From Synergistales bacterium (lineage in GTDB: Bacteria; Synergistota; Synergistia; Synergistales; Aminobacteriaceae): a stretch of DNA of 12,337 nt. The notes beneath the pieces were generated by a model. The model was given only the letters and a program-made list of their open reading frames with translations. It did no database searches and was not told the DNA's origin. Both the position numbers and the translations under genes were made by a program. The DNA lies in contig BNVH01000088.1 of assembly GCA_025997955.1 (NCBI GenBank), positions 1 to 12,337 on the forward strand, in the 5' to 3' direction. Below, piece after piece: positions 1-6,340 of the stretch (position 1 is the stretch's first letter; each line of letters opens with the position of its first letter).

Positions 1-103
1 CAAGCTACAAAACACCACAAAATCCATATCGAAAGAGGTAAAAATAACAACTTTCGCCTAGTAAATTCCGTAAAAGCGTAATTACTGGCAATACAGAAAC
101 GAT

Positions 104-226
104 TTAATGGGTTTTTAGAGGTGACCTAATGTCTGTTAATTCTTCTGCCATCACTCCGCGATATAGTCCTTTTTCTTCGCGCTTAAAATCTTTTTTGTAT
201 GCGTTGGTTTCCTTAACAGAGCGCAT
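104..226 (-). pseudogene. Truncated RelE/YafQ-type toxin fragment
   Basis: A 40-codon frame starts at an ATG (226-224) that overlaps the last 14 bases of the upstream antitoxin-like gene. Its first ~33 residues (beginning MRSVKETNAYKKDFKR) look like the N-terminus of RelE/YafQ-superfamily mRNA interferases, which usually run to about 90 residues. After the residues LTDI the reading diverges and stops. None of the three minus-strand frames in bases 1-103 resumes a recognisable toxin C-terminus with the catalytic His and aromatic residues, so this is a true truncation rather than one frameshift. The antitoxin-then-toxin order with overlap is typical of type II modules. It is probably inactive. 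Bases 1-103 hold nothing else I can identify. Confidence 0.5.
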
Positions 227-443
227 TACATCGCGCCCTTATTTCTTCAATAGTCGTTTCCGTGCCTATACCGGCCTCAGCGTCCATCATCGCCGCTATT
301 GTTTCGGCGTTCGGTTTGTCCTCATCGTATAACTTCGCCTGTTTCAAAAATGTGACGTATGGCACAAGATTTATTATCGCCTCATCCGATAGCGTATCTA
401 TGGTTCTGTGTAATGTTTCGCGTTCCGCTGTAGCTGTCGTCAT
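213..443 (-). CDS. RelB-like antitoxin (type II TA, toxin truncated)
   Basis: A 76-residue acidic protein. The N-terminal ~40 residues are helical and hydrophobic (DTLSDEAIINLVPYVTFLKQ). The C-terminal part (NAETIAAMMDAEAG...TIEEIRARC) resembles the toxin-binding tail of RelB/DinJ-like antitoxins. The ATG at 443 is preceded by a good Shine-Dalgarno sequence (GAGGGG, 9-base spacer) and an AT-rich stretch that could hold a -10 element. Its 3' end overlaps the truncated toxin frame, so it would have been the antitoxin and autorepressor of a two-gene module. With the toxin broken it is now an orphan. The assignment rests on size, composition and partner; a DUF2281-type protein is the alternative. 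Confidence 0.6.
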   Translation of the reverse strand: MTTATAERETLHRTIDTLSDEAIINLVPYVTFLKQAKLYDEDKPNAETIAAMMDAEAGIGTETTIEEIRARCNALC

Positions 444-477
444 AGCCTATCACCCCTCGCACTATATATTAACATAC

Positions 478-507
478 ACAGGCCAAGGAATCACGCCCTT
501 GGCCTGT
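478..507 (-). terminator. Hairpin after the integrase remnant
   Basis: Perfect 11-bp inverted repeat: ACAGGCCAAGG at 478-488 and its complement at 497-507, with an 8-base loop. It lies just downstream of the integrase stop codon (517-519) on the minus strand and just upstream of the antitoxin start. No long U-tract follows, so it is either a weak terminator or a structured element at the TA promoter. Confidence 0.45.
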
Positions 508-516
508 CATTCTGTT

Positions 517-761
517 TCAATCAGCGTTCAATCCGTCTAACCAGTCCGCCCATTCTTGACGCATAGTTCGCCGCTCGTCTAACCTCTCAGCGTGATTATA
601 AGCCGCTCTTACGCTGTTGCCCTCGGCGTGAGCAAGCATAGTTCTATGACATCAGCGTTGTATCCTTGCTAATTCAGTTGTGTTGAAGCCACGCCGCGAA
701 AACCGTGAGCTGTCATCTCGTCGTTGCCGTATCCCATAGAGCGCAATGCAATACTGAATAT
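517..761 (-). pseudogene. 3' remnant of a P4-type tyrosine integrase
   Basis: Minus-strand translation gives the C-terminal part of a P4/CP4-like phage or island integrase. It contains ALRSMGYGNDEMTAHGFRGVA, the region with the catalytic HxxR (the H and R of HGFR), then TQLN, then a TAG stop at 669-671 where the family has the Glu of LNEQG. After QGYNADVIEL the reading must shift by one base near 638-643, and then continues MLAHAEGNSVRAAYNHAERL to a TGA at 517-519. The catalytic domain upstream of ~749 is missing. The fragment is therefore N-terminally truncated, carries a nonsense change (consistent with GAG to TAG) and is frameshifted. It lies 77 bp from the 3' end of tRNA-Lys, the usual kind of attachment site for such integrases, so it marks an old, mostly deleted integrated element. 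Confidence 0.8.
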
Positions 762-778
762 TTACAAGTAAGAAAAGC

Positions 779-806
779 AAAAAGCCCGCTTGTGAGCGGG
801 CTTTTT
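779..806 (-). terminator. Rho-independent terminator of the tRNA operon
   Basis: A 12-bp perfect stem (779-790 with 795-806), GC-rich core AGCCCGCT, four-base loop, flanked by A and T runs. On the minus strand it ends in a run of five T, 31 bases beyond the CCA end of tRNA-Lys. The symmetry means it could also stop plus-strand transcription. Confidence 0.85.
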
Positions 807-837
807 ATACTGTGTTTTACTTGCTTATTTTTAGAAA

Positions 838-913
<76 letters not shown>

Positions 914-932
914 ACATTAGAACTACCTTTAC

Positions 933-1009
933 TGGCGCGCCCGGCAGGGTTCGAACCCGCGACCTACGGATCCGAAGTCCGTCGCTCTATCCAACTGAGC
1001 TACGAGCGC
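933..1009 (-). tRNA. tRNA-Arg (anticodon TCG)
   Basis: 77 bases on the minus strand with encoded CCA (933-935). Acceptor GCGCTCG pairs with CGGGCGC (one G-T pair). Anticodon stem ACGGA/TCCGT with loop CTTCGGA gives anticodon TCG (reads CGA). T-arm contains GGGTTCGAAC. Third gene of the cluster. Confidence 0.95.
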
Positions 1010-1030
1010 GTTCTACTATATTATCAAAAA

Positions 1031-1108
1031 TGGGGTGAGTGAGGAGACTTGAACTCCCAACCCCTGGGACCACAACCCAGTACTCTAACCAGTTGAGCTA
1101 CACCCACC
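1031..1108 (-). tRNA. tRNA-His (anticodon GTG)
   Basis: Minus strand, encoded CCA at 1031-1033. Anticodon stem CTGGG/CCCAG with loop TTGTGGT gives anticodon GTG. The hallmark G at position -1 (base 1108) is encoded and faces C73, the identity element for histidyl-tRNA synthetase. Acceptor GTGGGTG pairs with CACTCAC, with one G-T pair. Confidence 0.95.
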
Positions 1109-1122
1109 AACTTTTGCCACAC

Positions 1123-1199
1123 TGGCGCGCCCGGCAGGATTCGAACCCGCGACCTACGGCTTAGAAGGCCGTTGCTCTATCCAGCTGAGCTACAAGCGC
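1123..1199 (-). tRNA. tRNA-Arg (anticodon TCT)
   Basis: 77 bases on the minus strand with encoded CCA (1123-1125). Acceptor GCGCTTG pairs with CGGGCGC (G-T pairs). Anticodon stem ACGGC/GCCGT with loop CTTCTAA gives anticodon TCT (reads AGA). It is nearly identical outside the anticodon arm to the tRNA-Arg(TCG) two genes downstream, suggesting duplication and anticodon divergence. First gene of the cluster. Confidence 0.95.
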
Positions 1200-1263
1200 G
1201 TATTCTTGAAAACAAGGATAAACCATCTCGGGCAGAACTGACTGTCCTTAATTTCACTGCGTT

Positions 1264-1293
1264 ATTCTACATCTTCACGTTTAGAACTGTCAA
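1264..1293 (-). promoter_or_regulatory. Sigma-70 promoter of the tRNA operon
   Basis: On the minus strand a perfect -35 TTGACA (1293-1288) is separated by 18 bases from TAGAAT (1269-1264). Transcription would begin near 1257, about 58 bases upstream of the first mature tRNA (1199). No other gene could use it. Together with the terminator at 779-806 it defines a four-tRNA transcript. Confidence 0.8.
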
Positions 1294-1353
1294 GACCAAA
1301 TGTCACAGATTGTTATTATTAACGACCTATACTGTTACTGTCCAGTGAGAGAA

Positions 1354-1395
1354 GCAGGGCAAACGCTAAAGAAAAAGCCAATGCGTTTGCCCTGC
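1354..1395 (-). terminator. 13-bp inverted repeat downstream of the M20 gene
   Basis: Perfect arms GCAGGGCAAACGC (1354-1366) and its complement (1383-1395) enclose a 16-base A-rich loop. It lies about 45 bases past the amidohydrolase stop codon on the minus strand and upstream of the tRNA promoter. A pyrimidine-rich TTCTCTC follows on the minus strand instead of a clean U-tract, so termination is likely but not certain. Besides this and the tRNA promoter, 1200-1439 holds nothing I recognise. Confidence 0.45.
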
Positions 1396-1439
1396 GACAA
1401 GTTTGCGGGGTGACAGTTCAGGAACGCGTCGCGCGAATT

Positions 1440-2642
1440 CTATCGGTTTTTAAGTTTTTCCAGCGCGGCGCAGGCGAAGGAGCTCATCAGGGCTATTCCC
1501 GTCGGGAGGACGTCATCGTCGATGTTGAAGCGCGGGGAATGGTGCGGAGCGGTCGTTTTCTTCGCCTCGTCGCCGGAACCTAAGAAGAACAATACGCCCG
1601 GTACCTTCTTCTGATAGAAACTAAAATCCTCGGAGGTCATCAGCATCGGTGACTCCTCGACGTTGTTTTCGCCGACCACCTTGACTGCCGTATCCCTGAG
1701 CAGCTCGGCCAATGCGGAGTCGTTTATAACGGGCGGGTAGAGTGTCGTATATTTTATTTCAGCGCTGCACCGATATGTCGCGGCGATTCCGTCCGCGATG
1801 CGTCGGAAGCCGGCTTCCATTTTGTCGCGAATATCGGGGTTGAACGTACGGATGTTCCCGATCATCTCGGCCCTTTCCGGGATGATGTTTATAACGTCGC
1901 CCGATACTAGCTTCCCAACGCTGATGACGCCAGTCTCGAGCGGGTTGACCTCGCGGCTGACTATGGTCTGCAGAGCCAGAATGAAGTTCGCCGCCGCGAC
2001 GGTTGGGTCTATAGCGTTTTGCGGCATGGCGCCGTGCCCACCCTGTCCCAGAAACTTGACATTCCAACCATCCACTGAGGCCATCACGGGGCCCGCGCGC
2101 CACTGAACTTTGCCCGACGGAACGTGCGACCAGAGGTGCATTCCGGCGATTGCGCCGACCCCGTCCAGAACGCCTTCCCTGATCATCTCGTGAGCGCCGG
2201 AATGATCTCCCTTCTCCTCCGCCGGCTGAAAAATAAACCGAACCGAGCCGGTGAGCTCGTCTTTTATCGAATAGAGAAGTTTGGCCGCGTGAAGCAACAT
2301 CGTGATGTGACCGTCATGCCCGCAGGCGTGAGCCGCGCCAGCAAAGAGCGATTTGTAGGGAAGGTCGCTTTCCTCGGTCAGACCCAGCGCGTCGATGTCC
2401 GCGCGCAGCGCCACGGTCGGCCCGTCTTTCTTGCCTTTAAGGTCAGCGACCAAGCCTACGGGCTTTCCATCCGCGCCGATTTTGATGTCCTTAAAGCCTA
2501 TTTCTTCGAGCTTTGACGCGATAAAACGCGTCGTCTCCACTTCCTGCCACGAGGCCTCCGGGCGCGCGTGAAGAAAACGCCGCATCTCGGCAGCACCCTC
2601 CGCCATCTTTTGAGCCATGTCCTTGATTCCGGTGACGTCCAT
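1440..2642 (-). CDS. M20D-family metal-dependent amidohydrolase
   Basis: A 400-residue zinc peptidase/aminoacylase of the IAA-amino-acid hydrolase, hippuricase and N-acyl-amino-acid amidohydrolase group, which cuts amide bonds in N-acyl amino acids or similar small amides. There is no signal peptide, so it should be cytoplasmic. Metal-site motifs are HACGHDGH (~105-112), PAEE (~140-143), GMHLWS (~167-172) and HH in PHHSPRF (~367-368). The dimerisation-domain motif GHGAMP and the MTSEDF segment are also present. Length is normal for the family. I chose the ATG at 2642 because a perfect GGAGGT (2656-2651) sits 8 bases upstream; a TTG at 2666 is in frame but lies upstream of that site. It follows the GntR gene, separated by 109 bp, and is divergent from the betaine-type operon. 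It may process an acylated or cyclic amide intermediate or product of that pathway, but the substrate is not deducible. Confidence 0.9.
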   Translation of the reverse strand: MDVTGIKDMAQKMAEGAAEMRRFLHARPEASWQEVETTRFIASKLEEIGFKDIKIGADGKPVGLVADLKGKKDGPTVALRADIDALGLTEESDLPYKSLFAGAAHACGHDGHITMLLHAAKLLYSIKDELTGSVRFIFQPAEEKGDHSGAHEMIREGVLDGVGAIAGMHLWSHVPSGKVQWRAGPVMASVDGWNVKFLGQGGHGAMPQNAIDPTVAAANFILALQTIVSREVNPLETGVISVGKLVSGDVINIIPERAEMIGNIRTFNPDIRDKMEAGFRRIADGIAATYRCSAEIKYTTLYPPVINDSALAELLRDTAVKVVGENNVEESPMLMTSEDFSFYQKKVPGVLFFLGSGDEAKKTTAPHHSPRFNIDDDVLPTGIALMSSFACAALEKLKNR

Positions 2643-2671
2643 ATCTAAAAACCTCCAAGTTTTCAAAATTT

Positions 2672-2685
2672 AATCAAATTTGATT
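2672..2685. promoter_or_regulatory. 14-bp perfect palindrome, candidate operator
   Basis: AATCAAATTTGATT is a perfect palindrome located 30 bases upstream of the M20 start codon, in the gap after the GntR gene. FCD-type GntR regulators bind short palindromes near their target genes, so this is a candidate site. I found no exact second copy in the 3451-3636 divergent region, which weakens the case. Confidence 0.35.
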
Positions 2686-2708
2686 TACCAAGTAACATAA
2701 GTCTTTCC

Positions 2709-2736
2709 TTATGAAATTTCCCTTATGAAATTTCCC
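2709..2736. repeat. Two tandem copies of a 14-bp unit
   Basis: TTATGAAATTTCCC occurs at 2709-2722 and again at 2723-2736 with no spacer. It lies between the GntR stop and the M20 start. On the minus strand each unit reads GGGAAATTTCATAA, resembling the G-rich/AATT repeats upstream of the GntR gene (3454-3483). Confidence 0.7.
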
Positions 2737-2751
2737 TTAGGTCTCATAATT

Positions 2752-3450
2752 TCAATTCGTGAGCTGGTAAAAAGCCGTAATCTGCGCTTTGACGCCGTCG
2801 AAATCCCAATGGACGTAACGGACGTAGTCGGCGATTTCCCGCGCCGCGCCATTTTGAAAGATACTGATTATCTTGCGGTGCTGCGCCCAATATTCCCTTT
2901 CCCAGATTGCCAAATCCGGCCTCGTCTCAGAGAGATTATGCGCTCCGATGTCCGAAAAATGATAGAGGCGCTCGCGGCTGCGGCGCAGCATTTTCAAAAG
3001 TTCTTCGTTATCGCAGAGTTCTAGAACGGTTTCATGAAAAGTTACGTCGTTCTCGTGGCAAGCGCTGAAATTTCCGTTTTTCATCAAAACCTCTGTTCGC
3101 CGAGTAATCTCCGTGAGAATATCTAACCGTTCTTTTCGCATAAGCGGGAAAATGGCCTCTAGCGCGGCAGACTCCAACGCGCCGGAAATCTGGTAAATGT
3201 GTCTTATACCGTCAAGCGTCAATGGATTGATACGAACTCCTCTGCATGGAATGATGGAAACGAAACCCTCGGCCTCCAACTGCATCAGAGACTCTCTGAG
3301 CGGAGTCCGGCTGACCCCGAGGTTAGCTATTAACTCGGCCTGGTTGATAAAATCACCGGGCTTTAGACGGTCGGAGATCAAAAGTTCTCGCAGATGATCA
3401 TACACCTGTTTTCGAAGTGGGCTTGGACGATAAAGAGCGGTAGTTTTCAA
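2752..3450 (-). CDS. GntR-family (FadR/FCD) transcriptional regulator
   Basis: A 232-residue DNA-binding regulator. The N-terminal winged helix-turn-helix (~8-75) has the family pattern around PGDFINQAELIANLGVSRTP and LRESLMQLEAEG. Residues ~85-215 fit the all-helical FCD ligand-binding domain, including DVTFHETVLELCDN and a later HRKIISIF helix that usually supply metal or ligand contacts. Such regulators commonly sense a carboxylate intermediate and control a neighbouring catabolic operon. The start is TTG at 3450; the next in-frame Met is inside the HTH, and a G-rich Shine-Dalgarno (GGGGG) lies about 9 bases upstream. It is the first gene of a minus-strand pair with the M20 gene and is divergent from the plus-strand operon (186 bp apart), so control of both is the natural inference. 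Confidence 0.88.
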   Translation of the reverse strand: MKTTALYRPSPLRKQVYDHLRELLISDRLKPGDFINQAELIANLGVSRTPLRESLMQLEAEGFVSIIPCRGVRINPLTLDGIRHIYQISGALESAALEAIFPLMRKERLDILTEITRRTEVLMKNGNFSACHENDVTFHETVLELCDNEELLKMLRRSRERLYHFSDIGAHNLSETRPDLAIWEREYWAQHRKIISIFQNGAAREIADYVRYVHWDFDGVKAQITAFYQLTN

Positions 3451-3453
3451 TTT

Positions 3454-3483
3454 AAAATTCCCCCAATGCTAAAATTCCCCCAA
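3454..3483. repeat. 13-bp direct repeat at the GntR translation start
   Basis: AAAATTCCCCCAA at 3454-3466 and 3471-3483, spaced by four bases (17-bp period). A related AATTTCCTCT occurs at 3483-3492 and again at 3523-3532, 40 bp apart. On the minus strand these supply repeated purine-rich stretches just upstream of the GntR TTG codon. They may be duplicated ribosome-binding sequence or iterated regulator sites. Confidence 0.6.
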
Positions 3484-3542
3484 ATTTCCTCTTGTCGACT
3501 TTTTGGGAAAACAAGATTATTGAATTTCCTCTAAAAAAGTAC

Positions 3543-3571
3543 TTGATGAATATCGTCATTTAATATAACAT
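3543..3571 (+). promoter_or_regulatory. Candidate promoter of the plus-strand operon
   Basis: TTGATG (3543-3548), a 17-base spacer, and TAACAT (3566-3571), 65 bases before the Fe-S gene start. An imperfect inverted repeat (TGATG...CGTCA) falls in and after the -35 element and could be an operator. Other AT-rich -10-like strings nearby (3605-3620) make the exact promoter uncertain. Confidence 0.4.
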
Positions 3572-3636
3572 ACGCTTTATTGAAATGTAGCGTGCGGTAT
3601 GCAGTATGTAGCATATATATTTCGACTGGAGAGTGT

Positions 3637-4581
3637 ATGTACATGTACGAGCTCTTAGTAGATTATTTTCAAATCCCTGAAATAGCCCACGATTACATAC
3701 CACTTTTTTTGCGCTCAGAAGAAATCGCGGCCATCGAAAAAATGGGGCGCGCCTTGTACTGCCCCGAAAAATTGCGCGATTTATTGAGTGACATTACCGG
3801 CGACCCTATGGGCCTCGTATCGGAGGCCTATTCCCGGAGCGTATTTAACAAAGCGGAGGACGGAGATGACGCGTGTTTTCAGGCGGCCGTTTTTTACGAC
3901 CGGCTCGCGTATTTCGCTCAGTACGAACCGGAGCTCTGGAAGTCCATACCGAAAGAGCGGCGCGCCCTGATGGATACCTGGTATGTCGAGAAATACGCAT
4001 CAGGCGCCCGCGGAAGGCTCGAAGAAGCGCTAAGGGATAATTCGCGTCTCATCGAAAACGCTTTTTTCTTCACTCTGGACGAAACCCTCAAAATAATCGA
4101 CGACCTCGACGGCGATCCCTACATGGTCCCCTGTAACTGCAAGAGCGTCGCGATGAACTGTGATAAACCGAGGGACGTATGTATTCTTTTTAAAAAAGGC
4201 ATCAACTCACAATGGGACAGAGGGCACGGCAAACCGCTCACGAGAGAGGAGGCGAAAGATATAATTCGGTTTGCCAACAAGAGCGGATTGATGCAAACGT
4301 CGGAGATGGAATCCGCCATCTGTAACTGCGACGGGTGCTGTTGCTATCCGATCAGGGCGTCTCGGTTGATTGGCGCGAAGGGATTATGGCCGAAAAAAGT
4401 TTACGATGTCGTGTGGGATGAAAAAAGTTGCGTGGGTTGCGGAAAGTGCGCAAAACTGTGCAACTTTGGAGCGTTCAGACAGGACGGCCTAAACATCACT
4501 TTCGACCCAGAAGCCTGCTGGTCATGCACCATATGTTCGGGCAATTGTCCCGTAGGCGCCATTTCACTTGAACGTATCTGA
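3637..4581 (+). CDS. Multi-cluster 4Fe-4S protein, redox partner
   Basis: A 314-residue soluble protein. The first ~160 residues are helical and mostly without cysteines, and I do not recognise them. Four cysteine groups follow: C-N-C...C...C at ~166-182, a dense CNCDGCCC at ~229-236, and two ferredoxin-type clusters CxxCxxCxxxC at ~265-275 and CxxCxxCxxxCP at ~294-305. The last two should each carry a [4Fe-4S] centre; the earlier groups might bind another. It probably moves electrons for a reductive step in the pathway or for reactivating a corrinoid. RamA-type corrinoid activators also end in two 4Fe-4S sites, though they are longer. The ATG at 3637 has GGAG 5 bases upstream; ATG 3643 is an alternative, and an in-frame TTG at 3580 lacks a ribosome site. 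It is the first gene of the operon, 23 bp before the symporter gene. Confidence 0.8.
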   Translation: MYMYELLVDYFQIPEIAHDYIPLFLRSEEIAAIEKMGRALYCPEKLRDLLSDITGDPMGLVSEAYSRSVFNKAEDGDDACFQAAVFYDRLAYFAQYEPELWKSIPKERRALMDTWYVEKYASGARGRLEEALRDNSRLIENAFFFTLDETLKIIDDLDGDPYMVPCNCKSVAMNCDKPRDVCILFKKGINSQWDRGHGKPLTREEAKDIIRFANKSGLMQTSEMESAICNCDGCCCYPIRASRLIGAKGLWPKKVYDVVWDEKSCVGCGKCAKLCNFGAFRQDGLNITFDPEACWSCTICSGNCPVGAISLERI

Positions 4582-4604
4582 CTCAATTACAAGGGAGATG
4601 ATTT

Positions 4605-6029
4605 ATGATGATGCTCACAGCTATTGATAACATCGTAATCGTAGTGTCTGTCATTGCCGTACTCGCAATTGGATATTATTTCTCGAAATCAGTTACAAAT
4701 ATGGAAAGTTATTACCTCGCAAACCGAAGCCTTCCTTGGTCTTTGGTCGTCGGTACGCTGATGGCTTCCTGGTACGGAGGCGTCGGCGTCGTCGGTACCG
4801 TGGGGTACGCGTCGGTTTTCGGTCTCGCCTCATGGTTCATTTGGTCTATAGGCGCTCACGCGGTTCGTTTTCCGCTCGCGCTATGGGTTGGCCCGAGAAT
4901 ACACATAAGGTCCGACATAACGATACCGGACGTCATGCATGGCACCTACGGCAAACTCGCGGCTATAATAGCCTCCGTGTTTCTTTTCGTGTATTCGGCC
5001 CAGGTCGGCGAGATAACGGCGACCGGATTTATAGGAGAGGCCGCGTGGGGTATAAACAAAGTTTTGGTTGGTATTATCGTCGTCATTATTACCATACTGC
5101 TGACATGTTTGGGCGGCCTTATGGGCGTCGCCGTCACGGACATGATTTTTTTCTTCTTTATGGTGGCGAGTTTGAGCCTTGTCTTCCCTCAAATCTTTGA
5201 AAGCGTGGGAGGACTCGCCGGGATTAGAGCGGCTACGGCTGACAATCCGTCATTTATGCACCCGGTGGCCGGCATGACCATATCAAAAGCGCTGATGCTT
5301 GTCATCCTTTGTATCAACGTCTACGCGGACCCGACGTTTTATCAGAGGTTTTCAGCGAGCAACTCGGCCCGCACCGGGCGTCGCGCGATGCTCACCTGTT
5401 TTTGTCTCTGGATGGCCTTTGACGCCGTCACGGAAGTTTCGGGTTTCATCGTAAGGGTAAAACACCCAGAACTCCAGCCGGAGCTCGGTTATATCAGAAT
5501 GGTGCTCGGCAACCTTCCAGAGGGCTTCAGAGCTCTTTTCATAATAGGACTGTTCGGCGCCATAATCTCCACGCTCGACAGCTACTATCTAATAGGCGGC
5601 ACGACGCTCGCGAAAGACATCTACCTCAGAATGTTCCCCAATGTCGAGATGAGCGACAAAAAACTTATCAACCTGAGCAGGGCCGGTTCCTGTCTTCTCG
5701 GAGTCATGGGACTCGGAATGGCCTTCCGTTTTACGCTCGTTTACGACGCTATGGCCTTCTTCTCCAGCCTGTGGATGTCCACAGGTTTTGTAGCCGTGCT
5801 TATGGCGATAATGTATAAGGGAAAGAAAACCCCGGCCGCGGGAATCTTGTCAATGCTTGTAGGATGCGGCTTTTTCGCGTGGCTGAAACTGAACCCGGTA
5901 GTAATCTCGGAGAGTTTCGGCGAGCTTGAGCCGCTCTTGATAGCGTTGCCGGCTTCGCTGATAGCGTGGCTGATAGGCAACCAAATCGGTACGGACAGGA
6001 ACATGGGCAGCAATACTATAAGGGGATAA
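4605..6029 (+). CDS. Sodium:solute symporter (SSF family)
   Basis: A 474-residue polytopic membrane protein with about 13 helices, normal for the SSF family (TC 2.A.21), which imports sugars, amino acids, carboxylates or betaines with sodium. Family features include the N-terminal ESYYLANRSLPW segment after helix 1 (~34-45), the GGLMGVAVTD block (~170-179) and AIISTLDSYYL (~319-329), where Ser and Thr of the ST pair normally form the Na2 site, followed by the TTLAKDIY turn. GGGAG lies 7 bases before the first of three consecutive ATG codons; any of the three could start. It is second in the operon, and a small two-helix protein follows after 13 bp. From context its likely substrate is the compound broken down by the lyase, but specificity cannot be read from the sequence. 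Confidence 0.92.
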   Translation: MMMLTAIDNIVIVVSVIAVLAIGYYFSKSVTNMESYYLANRSLPWSLVVGTLMASWYGGVGVVGTVGYASVFGLASWFIWSIGAHAVRFPLALWVGPRIHIRSDITIPDVMHGTYGKLAAIIASVFLFVYSAQVGEITATGFIGEAAWGINKVLVGIIVVIITILLTCLGGLMGVAVTDMIFFFFMVASLSLVFPQIFESVGGLAGIRAATADNPSFMHPVAGMTISKALMLVILCINVYADPTFYQRFSASNSARTGRRAMLTCFCLWMAFDAVTEVSGFIVRVKHPELQPELGYIRMVLGNLPEGFRALFIIGLFGAIISTLDSYYLIGGTTLAKDIYLRMFPNVEMSDKKLINLSRAGSCLLGVMGLGMAFRFTLVYDAMAFFSSLWMSTGFVAVLMAIMYKGKKTPAAGILSMLVGCGFFAWLKLNPVVISESFGELEPLLIALPASLIAWLIGNQIGTDRNMGSNTIRG

Positions 6030-6042
6030 GGGGGCAATCGAA

Positions 6043-6285
6043 ATGTCTGAGGAAGTCAAAACGGCAAAACGGGAAGACGATAAGATAGAGTGGTTCGGCA
6101 TGGACGGTTTCCTGTGCGCTTTTTATGTTATCGAAGCGATTGTCATGGGTTACTGCTTCATAAATAACGTTGACGTGGTGATAGGCAAAGTCGTGCCCTA
6201 TCTCGTAACGATAGTCACAACGCTTATTTTCCTTAAGTATTTGTTTGAAGTCTTCTCTTTTGCCGGAAGCCAAGGCAAACGCTAA
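6043..6285 (+). CDS. Small two-helix membrane protein, likely symporter partner
   Basis: An 80-residue protein with a charged N-terminal tail (~1-17), a hydrophobic helix at ~22-40, a short loop and a second helix at ~45-72, ending in a basic tail. Both ends are probably cytoplasmic. I do not recognise the family. Its position, 13 bp after an SSF gene, parallels other small membrane proteins encoded beside SSF permeases (DUF485 with acetate permease, DUF997 with pantothenate permease, DUF4212). A role as accessory subunit in assembly, stability or control of the symporter is the best inference. The ATG is preceded by a G-rich ribosome site 8 bases upstream. Confidence 0.75.
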   Translation: MSEEVKTAKREDDKIEWFGMDGFLCAFYVIEAIVMGYCFINNVDVVIGKVVPYLVTIVTTLIFLKYLFEVFSFAGSQGKR

Positions 6286-6312
6286 TTAAGGAGAATTTTT
6301 CGGAAAATTAGC
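6281..6312 (+). promoter_or_regulatory. Inverted repeat with an orphan Shine-Dalgarno
   Basis: GCTAATT (6281-6287) and AATTAGC (6306-6312) form a 7-bp stem overlapping the stop codon of the 80-residue gene. A nested AATTTT/AAAATT hairpin with a TCGG loop lies at 6294-6309. AAGGAG (6288-6293) is inside but has no start codon at a usable distance. It could be an mRNA-processing or translation-tuning structure between the transport and catabolic parts of the operon. Confidence 0.3.
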
Positions 6313-6340
6313 GCGTCACTTAGAACGGGGGGAGTTCGTC

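Noticed and set aside
2643..2666. TTG start for the M20 amidohydrolase
   Set aside because: The GGAGGT ribosome site is inside this stretch and serves the ATG at 2642.
3580..3636. TTG start for the Fe-S protein
   Set aside because: No ribosome site precedes it, whereas GGAG lies just before the ATG at 3637.
4736..5200. Arg-rich 154-residue frame inside the symporter gene
   Set aside because: It is a shadow frame: Arg/Gly-biased composition, no ribosome site, and fully inside a clear SSF gene.
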